NCBI GenBank assembly: GCA_030998015.1 | Contig: JARWMV010000019.1 | Coordinates: forward strand, 183,866-247,865 | From: Ceratorhiza oryzae-sativae | Lineage: Eukaryota > Basidiomycota > Agaricomycetes > Cantharellales > Ceratobasidiaceae | DNA length: 64,000 nt | Direction of reading: 5' to 3' | Shown: piece after piece, positions 44,486-55,826 of the stretch | Position numbering within the stretch: the stretch's first letter is position 1 | Layout of the letters: every line of letters begins with the position of its first letter | Made by a program: the position numbers and the translations under genes | Notes under the pieces: generated by a model | Databases searched by the model: none | Seen by the model: only the letters and a program-made list of their open reading frames with translations | What the model was told of the DNA's origin: nothing

Positions 44486-46697
44486 ATGTCCCTCCTTATC
44501 ATTCTTTTCACCTTTTCGATCTTTACACTTTCACGAGCCGATTATACTTGGCCAGACCCGACCCTAGACGAGATTGAGCACATTACTCATGTTCAGGTAT
44601 GGCTGCCTATAACCATCCATTCGGATAGTCCTTGACGCTTTACAATAGAAGGGTCTTTTTGGCTCGGGGATCCTGGATCAAATCCCCTCATGCAAAACTG
44701 GGATACCCCAAGGCGATGATTCAGAGCAATCGCCTGCAGATTGGCTTCGCACTGCCTTCCACGATGTGGCTTCATACGATGCAGCGAGCGGAACCGGTGG
44801 TCTTGACGCCTCACTTCAGTGGGAGACCAACCGCACGGAAAACCGGGGGGCTCATGCATTCATCAACACCCTACAGTTCATGTCAAAGTATCATAGTATT
44901 CGAACTTCGATGTCAGATTTGATCGCTCTGGCTGCATATAGTGCGGTAGGAAACTGTGGCGGCCCTCTGCTGACGATGAAGGCTAGGCGGGTGGACGCGA
45001 CCGGACCGGCGCCTGAAGGTCGTCTGCCAGCACCCTCGGATCCCACCTCGACTCTCATCCGGAAATTTGCTAATGCTGGGTTCAATCAGCGGGAGATGAT
45101 TCAGGTATGCACGGCTGTGTTCGATTATTACCAGATGATCGACTTACCGTCTCTCTATAGATGGTTGCCTGTGGTCATAGTGGGTGTTAGAATACATACC
45201 GCATTTGGTGTCCTTCTGACTTGCCCCGTCAGCGCTTGGTGGAGTTCACAAAGAATCGTTCCCGGAGATCGTTGGCTCTACCAGCTTCTCGGATTTTGAC
45301 AGAACAGAGAACAAATTTGATCATCGGGTAGCATCCGAATACCTGGACGGGACGACCAAGAACCCGTTGGTACGTGCTTTGGGTGGAAATAACTCTGACT
45401 TCAAGGTATTCAACTGTAAGTCCTTCTTCTTGAAGAGAAGCGCTTCGGTTGCTTATTATTTATCCAGCCGATGGTAACTCTACGATTCGGGCCATGTCAA
45501 CTCCTAGTGCCTTCGCTGCGAGTTGCAGGGTCATACTTCAGCGCATGATTGATACCGTCCCCGCCTCTGTCACTCTCAGTCCACCACTCGCTCCTCAGAC
45601 AGTCAAGCCCCACCGGTTGCAACTTGAACTCACCAATACCGGTACCCTTCAGCTGAAGGGGTATATTCGCATTAAAATCGACGGCAAGGGCATTTCAGGC
45701 GTCAAATTGATCTACCAAGATCGGGACGGCAAACCCATCTCGGATCCCATCAAAACAAGGCTTGTAACGACACAGGGTGGCATTGGGAAGGGGTTGGAGG
45801 CATCATTCAAAGTAAGTCAAGATTTCAATACTTCGCGTCCAAGCCATGCTTGCTGAATAAAACCAGTTTTTTGAGATAAGCCCGAATACCCTCACCAACG
45901 GCATTTCGGGTTTCGTGGTTTCAGTGACCAAAAGCACCGGTACCAAGGTTATATATGACAACAATGGGCACGGCTACCCGGTTCAAGATGCCATCATCGT
46001 GCAGCAACCCCAGTCGTGTCTGTCGTCGTCAAATGCAAACGGGATAGCAGATTTGACTGTTACCGCTGCTGTGAGCTTCCTCGTTGTGCAAGATGACTAT
46101 ATGCCTGGGTCACACTGACTCAACCTTGTAGATAAGGAAGGATATAATTTCCCAAGAGCCTCAGATGAATATCGTCATCAAGTCTGAAATGCCTGACACA
46201 CTCGTTCCCCGGCTCTCTGTCGAGTCGGTTCAGATGAGGGCATGGAAGAATGAGACCGCCGGCTATGTACTTTATCGTGGTAGGCAAACTTGCCAAGTAT
46301 CTCTACGCACGCACAAACTCACGAATCGCAGGCTCGTATAGTCTCCCAGCATCCTCCCGGTCGACTACATTCGATGTGTGGACCAAAGACGCTCAAGGAA
46401 CTCGCTATGAAGATACATTCAAACCCACAAGCGAACTTTCCGAAACCTGTGTAAGTTCTTTTATTCAGACAAATTATGTACGTAATCGAGCAACCTATCC
46501 AGGGCGAGTGGCAAGCCATGCACAGAAGCCATCGGAGGTCTCTGTTCAACACTGGGATCGAGAGATGGTCGACACGGCGCATTGATCATACCAAACACGC
46601 GCGAGCTCATCAACATGGATTGGAATATGATAGCACCCGTGAAACACCCGTGAATGTTGATCGTACCATTCCAGTCCGCGGGCATCTTTCTCCATAG
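44486..46697 (+). CDS. Secreted haem peroxidase (plant/fungal peroxidase superfamily), 9 exons
   Basis: Exons 44486-44596, 44649-45104, 45161-45179, 45233-45415, 45468-45811, 45867-46070, 46132-46279, 46332-46450 and 46503-46697 total 1779 nt (592 codons plus stop) with all junctions in frame. Residues 1-18 are a signal peptide (MSLLIILFTFSIFTLSRA). The distal haem site is WLRTAFHDV (Arg71, His75) and the proximal site is ACGHTLGGVH (His195), assembled exactly across the 19 bp micro-exon 3. The motifs GGLDASLQWE, SDLIALAAYSAVGNCGGP and KVFNSDGNSTI fit the fungal extracellular peroxidase group with a long beta-rich C-terminal region (residues about 260-560). It would oxidise substrates with H2O2 outside the cell. 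No lignin-type Mn or Trp site was assessed. The last exon is Arg/His-rich and least certain. A partial mutated copy lies at 6668-7098. Confidence 0.9.
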
Positions 46698-47359
46698 ACT
46701 GGCGTAGCGCTCTGTTTTAGGGCGGCTGCCGACCGAGTCAGTTAATTTTGTTGGCACCTAGTCCCGGCGCTAGGCTAAAATAGCCAATATTTCAGCTTCA
46801 GGTCCAATCATAGGTTTCTTCTTGTATTTTGGTCTGGTTTGCACCATGCTTGCGGTAGATCTAGGTGATAAATAAGATAATATACCCATTTCGCCATCAA
46901 GTCCACATGTCAACACTCAGTCCAACCTGCGGAGTAGAAATGCTCGAAAGTTGCATCGGCTTAATTCTTACGTTATGACCTGTTATCCCGTACGCCATGC
47001 ATGCATATAGTCTGTCGAACAACAGCACAAAGTGCACTGCGTAGGCGCTCAATCGTGCTCCAAAGTTTCTCGGTGTAAATTTATGATCCTCTTGCTATGC
47101 ACTTATTTCGCTACCAACTAATGATTGGTCAAGCTTCCCTATCCGTCATTCGCGACTGGTGTCACTAGCATTTTTATTGTCTACTCGATTCCTGTTTATA
47201 TTTATGTACAGAGAAGCGCGTTACCATGAATCCCGACTCGAAGAAACACGTATGACATGGTCCAGGCATGTCCAGCATCTAGGCGATCATATAATGGCCA
47301 CTCCATCCTATCAGAGCTTGGGGTTGCCCCATTTCGGTTTACGTTTCTAGTTGACCTGG
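46698..47359. other. Intergenic, convergent gene ends
   Basis: Lies between the peroxidase stop and the stop of the minus-strand hydratase gene. No gene or clear signal seen. Confidence 0.5.
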
Positions 47360-48548
47360 TCACATCGACCCTGAGGCAGCAAGCTCGGAAGAACCCACCT
47401 CACTAAACGCTAGTAGCCCCTCCTTGATGTTATCACCCTGATATACCCGCTTGCTTTCATCGCTCAAATTGTGTTTTGTAACAGCTTCTTCAAGACTAGC
47501 GCATTGCTGGCCTTCCAAGAGGGCTTTTTTGGTACTCCATACCGCGTCGGGAGAGTTAGCTACAATCTCCTTTGCGAGTTTCACGGCGGTACCCAGTACT
47601 TGAGAAGGTGGGACGACTCTTGTAACACTGTTCCGAAGGTAAGTTCGAGTTTCGATTTGGGTACTGGATGACTCACAATCGATAGCGCGTGTGGGCTTCT
47701 TCGGCAGTAATAGTTCGACCAGTCAAGAGGAGTTCGGAAGCAAGCTAATAGAGCGTCATCGGCCACCGGAAGATCTATGAACGGAACCGCTCACTTGATG
47801 CCCTGCAATCCTCTGCAGTCTAGGAATGCCTTTGGATACATTTCAGCAACTGTTCAATAAGCCCAAGAAAAGTTCGTACCCCCAGCCGCTGCAACAACAC
47901 CCCTCTTGACCTCTGGTAATGCCAATTTTGCATCTTGACTAGCTACAACGAGGTCACAATTCAATAAAATCTCCACTCCTCCACCCATAGCGATGCCGTT
48001 TACAGCAGCTATGATCGGTTTGATGCAGCGCCGGCGAGCAAGAGAGGCAAACCCGGTAGTGTCGTTTGCCATGGTTTCGGCTTCACGCCGATCTCCTTTG
48101 GTCTGATTTTCCAACCAGCTATTTAGGAGATTCATGAACTGTATTTAATACGTGTTTCCTCCATCCTGCTCACTTTTTGAGATCCATGCCCGAACAAAAT
48201 GCCCGTCCAGTACCAGTAATAATCACGACCCTAGCAACCAATCATGTCCATCACACGCGTACGCATGATGGCTAGACGCCCTTACCACAAGCTATTTTCC
48301 GACTCAAACCAGTTCATAACCTTTTCAATATCGTTTCTCAGGTCGCTCGTCATCGCATTGAGTGCCTGTGGCCGGTTCAACGCTAGCTGCAGTATATGCT
48401 CCCCAGGATACGAGAGGATAAGATGAGCTCCATGCTCAGGAGGTGCAAGACCAAGATATTCTGGGACGCTCTGTGAGCGTGTCATGCTGGCTGCTGCGAG
48501 GGCGTGAACTGGGGTGATGGAGGCGAGGAGCAAGACACGGTTAATCAA
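47360..48548 (-). CDS. Enoyl-CoA hydratase/isomerase family protein, 6 exons
   Basis: Minus-strand exons 48548-48286, 48230-48174, 48118-47880, 47829-47795, 47744-47677 and 47627-47360 total 930 nt (309 codons plus stop). Crotonase-fold motifs run through the junctions: GRAFCSGMDLK (oxyanion loop, about 96-106), NGIAMGGGVEILLNCDLVVAS and LALPEVKRGVVAAAGGIPRL. Glu156 and Glu176 match the two catalytic glutamates of hydratases, which are also 20 residues apart, so hydratase activity is plausible. The role would be beta-oxidation or a related CoA pathway. The first 20 residues are hydrophobic then Arg/Ser-bearing (INRVLLLASITPVHALAAAS), so a mitochondrial or peroxisomal leader is possible; an alternative start is the Met at residue 22. 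No clear PTS1 at the C-terminus. Confidence 0.9.
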
Positions 48549-48619
48549 GTTGCCGATAGGCCGAACACTGTTACATAATTAGATTTAAAACTGTACTGCA
48601 TCATTACAAGACCGTTCTT

Positions 48620-49669
48620 AATGCCTGCGTTTTCGTGGAGGTATTCCCGGAGGTCCAATAGAAAATGCCCCTGTCTCTTCATCCTCACCAAAGTTCCAGG
48701 TGGAATGAACGTCCAGTGCATCGGCACTCTGTGACCAAATGCAATCAGTGTCAATCTCTGAAGTTAAAACTTGAGTTTCTTGAAGTCGAGTGCAGAATGT
48801 CAGAAGGCGAGCAACTAATCAGGGAACCTGGTGCTCACTCTGATAGTCTGTGGTCACGTATGCCTTAATCACTGGGTTGAATTCCGCCTGTGCCCTAGAT
48901 CCATGGCTGCGATCCATTAATTCAAGCTAATTGAATCACATTGGTCAAGATTATCACGTACCCAAGTCTTCTCCAAAGCACAATGGGTTCAAATTTCTCA
49001 CTATAGCCCTCTCCCTTGACAAATCCTGGACTAGCTGTTGTGGGAATACCACTTTCCGGGAATGATTGACTTACCAAGAGACAAGTCTACGCGAGCGCCA
49101 GTCTCGTTCCGACACGACACCATGTCTGTGTCCTTCCGGTTTTTGATGGGTCCAAAATGTGTCTCGTCGTCCTCTCGAATGATGTCAAGGGAGTCTCCTG
49201 GCTGTCCAAGGAGTTATTGAGTAGCTTAGGAAGTTGGTATGGACTTACCTCTACATCCACCCAGACTTGGGCATCGACGAGATTTCCATGTTCCTTACCG
49301 AATGGGTGAAGCTAAGAGTTTACAAAGCAACAGTAAAACTTACAACCGTTGAGAGGCCAAATGCTAGACGACTCGAATACGTAATCGAAACCGAACAATG
49401 CTCTTCACCTGTCCCCGGGAATCTGATCACCTCTACGCATCGATCCGGGGTCAGACTTGTTAGAATGCTTTTGTGCACGAAATCGCTTACTCCACACTAC
49501 GGGGAACTGGTCGCGGTACAGGTGAGTCGATACTGGAGGCTCAAAGGTGAGCATTAAAAATGTTTCTCTAAATGATATTGCAGTCAGCCATCAATTACAG
49601 CGAGGTGATTGGCGGTGCAATTCACTCTGTGAGATGCCATGCATGAAAAGTGATCTTCTTAGTGGCCAT
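48620..49669 (-). CDS. Family F member 1, unrecognised multi-exon protein
   Basis: Starts at ATG 49669 (MATKKITFHAWHLTE; exon 1 49669-49626), next exon from 49567 (ETFLMLTFEPPVS ... YRDQFPVVW), and then exons with RFPGTGEEHCSVSITYSSRL, GNLVDAQVWVDVE, GPIKNRKDTDMVSCRNETGA, FVKGEGYSEKFEPIVLWRRL, FNPVIKAYVTTDYQ and STWNFGEDEETGAFSIG, ending at TAA 48622-48620. Introns are about 50 bp with GTAAG donors. About 230 residues, beta-rich, no signal peptide. It shares every block with 54074-55110, 55827-56859 and 62965-64000, so it is a real protein family although I cannot name it. It lies 71 bp upstream of the hydratase gene on the same strand. Some internal junctions were not resolved. Confidence 0.65.
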
Positions 49670-51987
49670 GATGTGGGTACTATTGCTAGATGAGGATCCG
49701 CAGACTTTGCAGTGTGGCTCTCGAGGACTGATATACCTTTATACATTGCGCGTCACCCCACCCGGCGCTCGACCCAAGCGCTGGCGGCGCCGGAGCTAGC
49801 GGTCCCGCGACGGGAAATAGGTGACCGAAACCATGAGCAAACCACATAAGGAATGGGCTGGGCACGAAAGCAGTGCCTCAATCTCTACAAACTCGTTCCT
49901 GATGGATAGGGGTCGAGTAGTAGTTCAGCCCAGAGTCTAACATGGGACAGCTTCGCCGGGCCATTATCCGCGGGTGTGAACCGGGCAAGAAGTCGGGGTA
50001 GCCCGGTTAAATTTGAAATTGCGGCCACAGGTGTTTGGGAGTGCCGGATCGACCCACCGCAGTGACTGAGACATTGGGGGCTTGCCGAGCAAATGTCGCT
50101 TTTGGGAGTGCTATGATGTTCATCGGACTTTAATTGATCTACGTATAAGGAATAGCTTGGTGCAGCAGTTCTTGACTCTCAACTTGGCAGTCGGCACTTG
50201 ATGGTCAGCTCAGTAATACTAGCGTTCCAACGACTAATTTTGCACAAAGTACTCTCTGCCCTCTATGCCTTGTGCCCGGGTCGATCTGGGAGCCTTTCAT
50301 GGCAGCAGAGACTCTCTTACCCGTATGTCTCTGCCACGCATTTCTTGACGGCGATCAACGACAGAACATTCACAGAATCAAAGACCTGAACACACTTTCC
50401 GTCTCACAAACGGCACTGCGGTCTGTTAGATTTCGCTTAGTTGTGCGCTTACTCGGCGCTTTTAGGGGCTCGACTGTACGGTGCCAATCGCATATATGCG
50501 TCGGTAAATTTTTCGTGTATCTAGTTCTCGCTCGCATCTACACTCATGTTTGGGCTACTCGCAAAACGGTCATGGAAAACGCTCTTTCTTGACGGTATCC
50601 GACTGTTACTATTCAAACAACAGTGTAGTTTGTATGATAGAAGGAGTATACTTGTATTACTCCTAACATTTGTAAGCAACGCAGATGGATCTCGGTCGAT
50701 TTTGACCCGGTGGATGAATGACCAATACCACTCGCAGACTACCTATACCAGTGGCGCAAATCCGGATGACCCGCGTTGGACTCTAGTTCAGCCCCACACA
50801 TCACGTTTGTTTGATCTCACGGTGGTTTCGTCAGCGCGTACCCAGTCTTGCTTGGGAAGCCTCTAGAAAGACTCCGAGCGGAGTGGGCACCAATAAAATA
50901 GTGCATGCTCTGAACAGATAGGAATTATGAACCTGGTTTCACTTCGTTCGTCCGATTCTAGGGTCGTTGACCGATTTGGAAAATATCGGGCAACCCGGAA
51001 ACTGCCCAATCGAGATGGCATTCATTGAACATGCAAGTATGCCGAAGATTTTAATGGTAAATGAAACCGGAAGAGTATCCCAGTGTTTTTTTTGGTTACA
51101 AGAACGAATGAGAGGTTCTGTTCGGCGTTGCCTGGGCCCGGTTTAGCAACTCCAGGCTAAGCAGCTAAAGCCATAGCCAAACGCTGACCGATCGACAGCA
51201 GGGTGAGTTCCCCACCCTCGTTACTCTGCACTTCGGTCTGGTTCTCGAGCCGATGACCTTGATACTCGCGATCCAACCCCAGCGCTACAATGAGCAGCAA
51301 GTGGCCAACGTAATGTCCAGCAAAGCTAAAACTGTCGAGTCTATGTCTATAGCTAATGGCTACATCCGGGCTCTCACTTTCCAAACAACCCGAGGACTAG
51401 TTCAGTCAAATTTAGCGCAAATAAGTGACTTTTCCTAGTCACTCTTCGACCATAGCTCATCACTGCGCCCATCCGCATTTGTAAATAATAGGAAGTGCGT
51501 GTCACTCACTTGGGTCGGGCGCTACAAGGCGACCCCTGATCGAGACATCTCGCATCACACAGAAACTCGTGGGATATCAGATTACTCAAGGGTGAGTGCA
51601 TAGTCTGTCCGTTGGTGATTCTAAACTGCTAACTAATGGCAACTGTGGCAGCAAGAATGTCACGTTCAAAAACCATCCATGTTAGCTGGTGGATGATGCC
51701 TTTTGTAAAACAAAGTAGCGTCTATCGAAGGAGTATGAAATCCGGGTTCATCACAAGAAAGGGAACAGAGAGGGGGCAAGGTGCAACATATGCAGTTAGG
51801 CCGACTAAACATAATGTGACTATTGCAAGTGCATCATTTCTAGACTAGTGGACAAAACGAAAACCGAACATCTGCAACTGCGGCTATCGTCCTGGTTCAC
51901 TCAATGCCGCATTCAGGAGTGAGACTGCTCGATTGTTCCACGATACACATGATCCTTCAATGGATTGAACAATGCGAACCCAACGCA
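49670..51987. other. Intergenic, no gene recognised
   Basis: Only short open frames. A section at 50425-50545 resembles 33590-33710 (TTAGATTTCGCTTAGTTGTG against TTTCGGTTAGATGTGC, and a shared ATATACGTGGGT/ATATATGCGTCGGT region), so a diverged dispersed repeat is present. The minus-strand ORF at 51384-51157 has no recognisable motif. Confidence 0.35.
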
Positions 51988-51995
51988 TATATAAA
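51988..51995 (+). promoter_or_regulatory. TATA box of the interrupted small gene
   Basis: TATATAAA, about 90 bases before the ATG at 52082 and followed by a pyrimidine-rich leader, as in highly expressed fungal genes. Confidence 0.5.
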
Positions 51996-52103
51996 CAAGC
52001 ACGATTTGGTAGCTGTCTCCCCAGTACCATCTACTCTCCAATCATAGCCTCTAGCCCACTCTCACAATCTTAACCACCCTCATGGACTCCACAACCACTT
52101 ATA

Positions 52104-52238
52104 CAGTTCAGGACAAAACTGCTTGCAGCGATTGAAGTTCTGAATTTGAACGCTAATAGCTTGAGACTCAGCACACGTGACCGTGTGTATTTAGTACCGT
52201 TCAATAGCTATACATCTGAGCTACAAAATGAATATATA
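52104..52238 (+). repeat. Left terminal inverted repeat of the Tc1 element
   Basis: Pairs with 53576-53710. It diverges by scattered transitions such as TGCTTGCAGCGATTG against CGCTCGCAGCGATCG. Confidence 0.8.
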
Positions 52239-52450
52239 TGTAACATGTTTCATCATGTGGTCTCAGAGATAACCTTAAGACAAAACAGAAGGTACATGCA
52301 AGCAGTTTTGTCTCCAGTTTCATAATCTGCATGTTTTCCCTACATGTTTGAAACTACTCAGTCTTGTGATCTGCAGTGTTTTTGGCAGCCTATGTATAGC
52401 ATATATAGCGCATATAGCCTTGAGATCAATAACAAACCAGTCATCTAGGC

Positions 52451-53470
52451 ATGCCCCCTCCACTTACTCAGGATCAAATCGACTCTGTGCTTTCACTACT
52501 TGATTCTGGGCATAAACATTCTCAAATTCAAGCTAGACTGACAATTTCATCTGCATCTATTACAAAAATATGTGCTAGGTATTGCCCAGACCTCTGCAAA
52601 TCAAAGGGTGGGCGTCCTTGCAAGCTGAATCCAACAGCGATTTGCCATGCTGTTTGACTTGTAACCAACCATAACTCAGTCTCCACCTGTGAGGCCACCC
52701 AATTGCTCTGCAATCTTACAGGGCAGTCCATACATTGTAAAACCATCTGTTGCACACTGAAGGGGGCAGGTTTAAGGCCAGTTAAGGGCACTAAAAAACC
52801 AAGGCATACCCCACAGCAGATCTGTGATTGGATTGCATTTGCTGAGGCACACAAAGACTGGACAATGGAGGACTGGAAGTGGGTATTATGGTCAGATGAG
52901 ACAAAAATCAATCAGTTAGGGTCAGATGGGATTCACTGGACATGGGCTTGCCAAGGGGAAACACTCACAGATCAGCAGATAGTTCCAACTGCAAATTTTG
53001 GTGGAGGATCACTCATGTTTTGGGGGTGTATGGGATGGTCAGGAACTGGCTTTGGGTGTTGTTTGGAGTGCACTTTGAACAAGGAGTTATACCTGGAGAT
53101 TTTAGGTGATGAGCTTTCATGAAGCCTTGAGTTCTTGGGATTGGAGCCTGGAGAGGTGATTTTTCAGCAAGACAACACCAGCTCCCATAAGGCAAATGTT
53201 TGCCTTAACTGGTTCAATGATCACGAAATTGAGGTAATGGAGTGGCCAGCCAACTCTCCAGACCTCAACCCAATCAAAAACCTTTGGGCAGAGCTTAAAC
53301 GGCGCCTAGGCAAGTACAAAGCCCCACCTGCAGGGATCCTGGAGTTATGGGATCATGTCCAGGATGTCTGGAACCAATTTGGTGAAAACTACTGTCAAAA
53401 ACTTATAGAAAGCATGCCTAGGTGCATGGCTATGGTTTTGAAAAGGAAAGGAAAGGTGATTCCATATTAA
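52451..53470 (+). pseudogene. Inactive Tc1/mariner transposase
   Basis: The frame starts MPPPLTQDQIDSVLSLLDSG with a helix-turn-helix region (ILT-like ARLTISSASITKIC), a GRPxKL linker (GGRPCKLNP), and a DDE catalytic core: WVLWSDETKIN (first Asp), VIFQQDNTSSHKA (second Asp) and WPANSPDLNPIKNLWAELKRR. The third catalytic residue, Glu in the family motif NPIENLW, is Lys here. In-frame TGA stops lie at 52656 (after ICHAV) and 53120 (after GDELS). A G-to-A change explains the Glu-to-Lys swap and CGA-to-TGA would explain the stops. The protein cannot be active, but the ends could still be moved by a related enzyme. Confidence 0.9.
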
Positions 53471-53575
53471 ATATCTCTGGACAGATATCTGGATTTTTGG
53501 GGACAAAACTGCTTGTATGCACATCTTGTATTGTTTTGCACAGATGTATGCAGTTTCGCAATCAAGTATGCTTCA

Positions 53576-53710
53576 TGTATATTTATTTTGTAGCTGAGAT
53601 ATAAGGCTATCAAACGGTGCTAAATACATGTGGTCGCATGTGCTGGGTCTCAAGTTATTAGCGTTCGAAGTCAGAACTTCGATCGCTGCGAGCGGTTTTG
53701 TCCCGAACTG
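53576..53710 (-). repeat. Right terminal inverted repeat of the Tc1 element
   Basis: Reverse complement partner of 52104-52238. It ends CCCGAACTG at the TA target. It retains more CpG than the left end. Confidence 0.8.
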
Positions 53711-53783
53711 TACCTACACCGAGCCCGTCAACTGCGACGGCGGTGACAGCGGCAGTGGCGGCCAGTACTGCGTCATCGCTTGA

Positions 53784-54073
53784 ATCTGACTTATTTTCGT
53801 TCTTGTTTCGTTCTTCTTGATACTTATGGATGTCTGAACTTGTTTTATCACTTTGGTGACCTATTTGTATCAAATTTTGTATAGGAATCGGATGTTGTGT
53901 TTAACTAGCCCTAGGCTAAAAATAGCAAGCTCGGGACTGACTCGAGTGGCTTTCCTCATACAAAGTGGTAGCATCCAGTGGTTCGGAATCTACATAATTA
54001 CAACTGGAATGGTATCCAAGCCCTCATGACCTGGATGTTCATATTCGACCTCAACTTGTGCAGAGAACTCTAT
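53784..54073. other. Intergenic
   Basis: Probable 3' untranslated region of the small split gene followed by the end of family F member 2. Nothing else noted. Confidence 0.4.
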
Positions 54074-55110
54074 TCAGTTCGGAAAGCGCCTAGCACTTCG
54101 ACCCGTTCGTCTCTGAGGCTCGATTGAAAAAACTCCCGTCTCTTGATGCTCCGAGAAACGCCAGGCACTGAAAAAATCCAACGGGTCAAGGTTCTGTCGC
54201 CAGATACACTCAGAGTTGATCTCTCCGCTGATGACCTAGGATTCTGGATGATAAAAAGAGAGTTTAAATACGGTTTCCAGATTTGGCGGTTGAGCTCACC
54301 CTTGTACTCTGATGTTGCATCTGCCGATACAATCGGGTTGAACTTGGCCTCGACCTCGGATCCATCCCTGGAGAGTGACCGTCGGCTTTCGATCAAAGCT
54401 ATCACATCGAGAAACGCACCCGACAAGTTTCCAGAGTACAAACGGTTCGAATCGCTGGTACACACTTTCTCCCGTCACAAAATCTGCAGCGCAGGACTCC
54501 GAGTGATGCTGAATGCTGGGGTGAATCCTTACCAAGCTATATGTCCACGCGAGCCCCAGAGACTCGTTTCTGCAGGTCACCAGTTGGGTGTCTCTGCGAT
54601 GTTTGACCGGTCGAAAATCGTCTTGTCCGTCCAGTCTGACGATATCTCCCGGCTGATAGAGTGACTCTGAGCGTTGGCCTAAACATGCTTGGCTGGATGA
54701 ATGCTTGCCTCTACTTCTACCCAGATTCCAGCTTCAACAACGTTGTCGTTATCCTGGACAAGCAATAAGACCGAGAATCATGGTCCAACGCCATGAATAC
54801 CTTTTGGGGTATTCCAAACCCGAGGCGGCCCGAATATTTGACCGAGGCAGGGGAATGCGCCTTGCTTGTTCCCGACAGCTGAATCGTCTCTGCTTGACTC
54901 AATCGAATGAGCGCCACGACGATATGAGATTGCTTACTCCATACGACGGGAAACATGCTGCTATAAAGCTCTGAGGATTCAGGAGGCTCCAGTGTTAGGA
55001 TCAGAGTCGTTTCCCTGGACACCGAGCGAGAGCATTGGATTCGGATAGGGCGCTGCCTTTGCGCCACTTAGTGCGATAAATGGAACGATTGAAAGTCAAG
55101 CCTTCTGAAT
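54074..55110 (-). pseudogene. Family F member 2, probably broken at its start
   Basis: Blocks in order on the minus strand: ETTLILTLEPPES ... MFPVVW (about 55010), AETIQLSGTSKAHSPASVKYSGRLGFG (about 54880), DNDNVVEAGIWVEVEA (about 54730), HRRDTQLVTCRNESLGLAW (about 54560), FVTGESVYQRFEPFVLWKLVG (about 54460), VEAKFNPIVSADATSEYK (about 54340) and CIWRQNLDPLDFFSAWRFSEHQETGVFSIEP, ending at TGA 54076-54074. These match family F member 1 block for block. At the expected first exon the start codon position reads GTG (GTG GCA TTC AGA) and the frame meets TAA before a usable donor. So it is either a pseudogene or has a different, unseen first exon. Confidence 0.55.
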
Positions 55111-55826
55111 GCCACAGCGTGCTAACAATAACTTGATGGCAAGCGAGGTGCTGCGAGGAGGGCACAGAAACGAGCCATATTTACACGACTGTCGTCTCAT
55201 TCAAGCGCCGAAAACCAGAGTTCCAATCGATGCCTGGGGTCGATTTTCCGGGCCGGGAGAGCGTCTCCGAGGCACACGACGCCGCGGCGATTCGCATCGA
55301 GTAAATGGGGATCAGGGCTCATACAGCCACATTCACTCGTTGAATCAGCTGGCCTGGCTATTCTTCGCCAGCTACTGACTAGGCGATAGCGTGCTCTCAG
55401 TATAGAAACAAGATCTTGGTCCAACTCTTCTTTATGAATAGAGTACTAATGGCTTCGACCAGTCCAAAGAATTCTTGCGTAGTACATCTCTCTCTCTGGT
55501 CGCACACTCCAGACACCTGCGTTAAACAAAGCCACCACTTTCCGCAACGTTCGATAGCTCGACAGCCGCGCCAGAACCGTGGGTCCCACACCAGTGTGCG
55601 AATCTTCGACGAGCAAAACACTCAATCCTACAAACCGGCCCCAAACGGGGGCCAGTCCTCCGCCTTGGATCCGGCACGCAATCCGATCCTCATGTAAATC
55701 CCAACATGAACAGAAAAAGCTGCATATCATATTACCAGAAAAGAGAGGAGTACATCAAACCAGGCGCATACTGCAGAAAACGTCCCCAATCCAGCCGAGT
55801 AGCACAACAACCTCAACGCCTCGGAC
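55111..55826. other. Intergenic, no recognisable gene
   Basis: Several short minus-strand frames (55424-55197, 55730-55446) have no family F motifs and no convincing splice pattern. I see nothing firm. Confidence 0.35.

Larger units (their letters stand above)
52104..53710 (+). mobile_element. Tc1/mariner-type element with about 135 bp inverted ends
   Basis: Bounded by TA on both sides (52102-52103, 53711-53712). Its ends CAGTTCAGGACAAAAC and GTTTTGTCCCGAACTG are inverted, and similarity extends about 135 bp inward with mostly transition differences. Total length 1607 bp. It contains one transposase reading with stops. Within each end the motif GGACAAAACTGCTTG recurs in opposite direction about 200 bp inward, so each terminus is itself an inverted repeat. 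Confidence 0.9.
52082..53783 (+). pseudogene. Small CaaX-box gene (pheromone-precursor-like) split by a Tc1 element
   Basis: Bases 52082-52103 (ATG GAC TCC ACA ACC ACT TAT A) and 53713-53783 (ending CAG TAC TGC GTC ATC GCT TGA) flank the Tc1 element. With the element and one TA target copy removed, they join into 93 nt: a 30-residue peptide starting MDSTTT, with a Gly/Ser/Asp-rich centre, and ending QYCVIA, a CaaX prenylation box. Basidiomycete lipopeptide mating pheromones are made from short precursors of this kind, often starting Met-Asp and ending Cys-Val-x-Ala. The promoter-like TATA upstream and the clean open halves support a genuine gene. The pheromone role is inference; no STE3-type receptor is visible nearby. 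Other small CaaX peptides would look alike. Confidence 0.6.

Noticed and set aside
54143..54664. 173-codon plus-strand ORF
   Set aside because: Antisense to family F member 2, whose conserved blocks and splice signals are on the minus strand.
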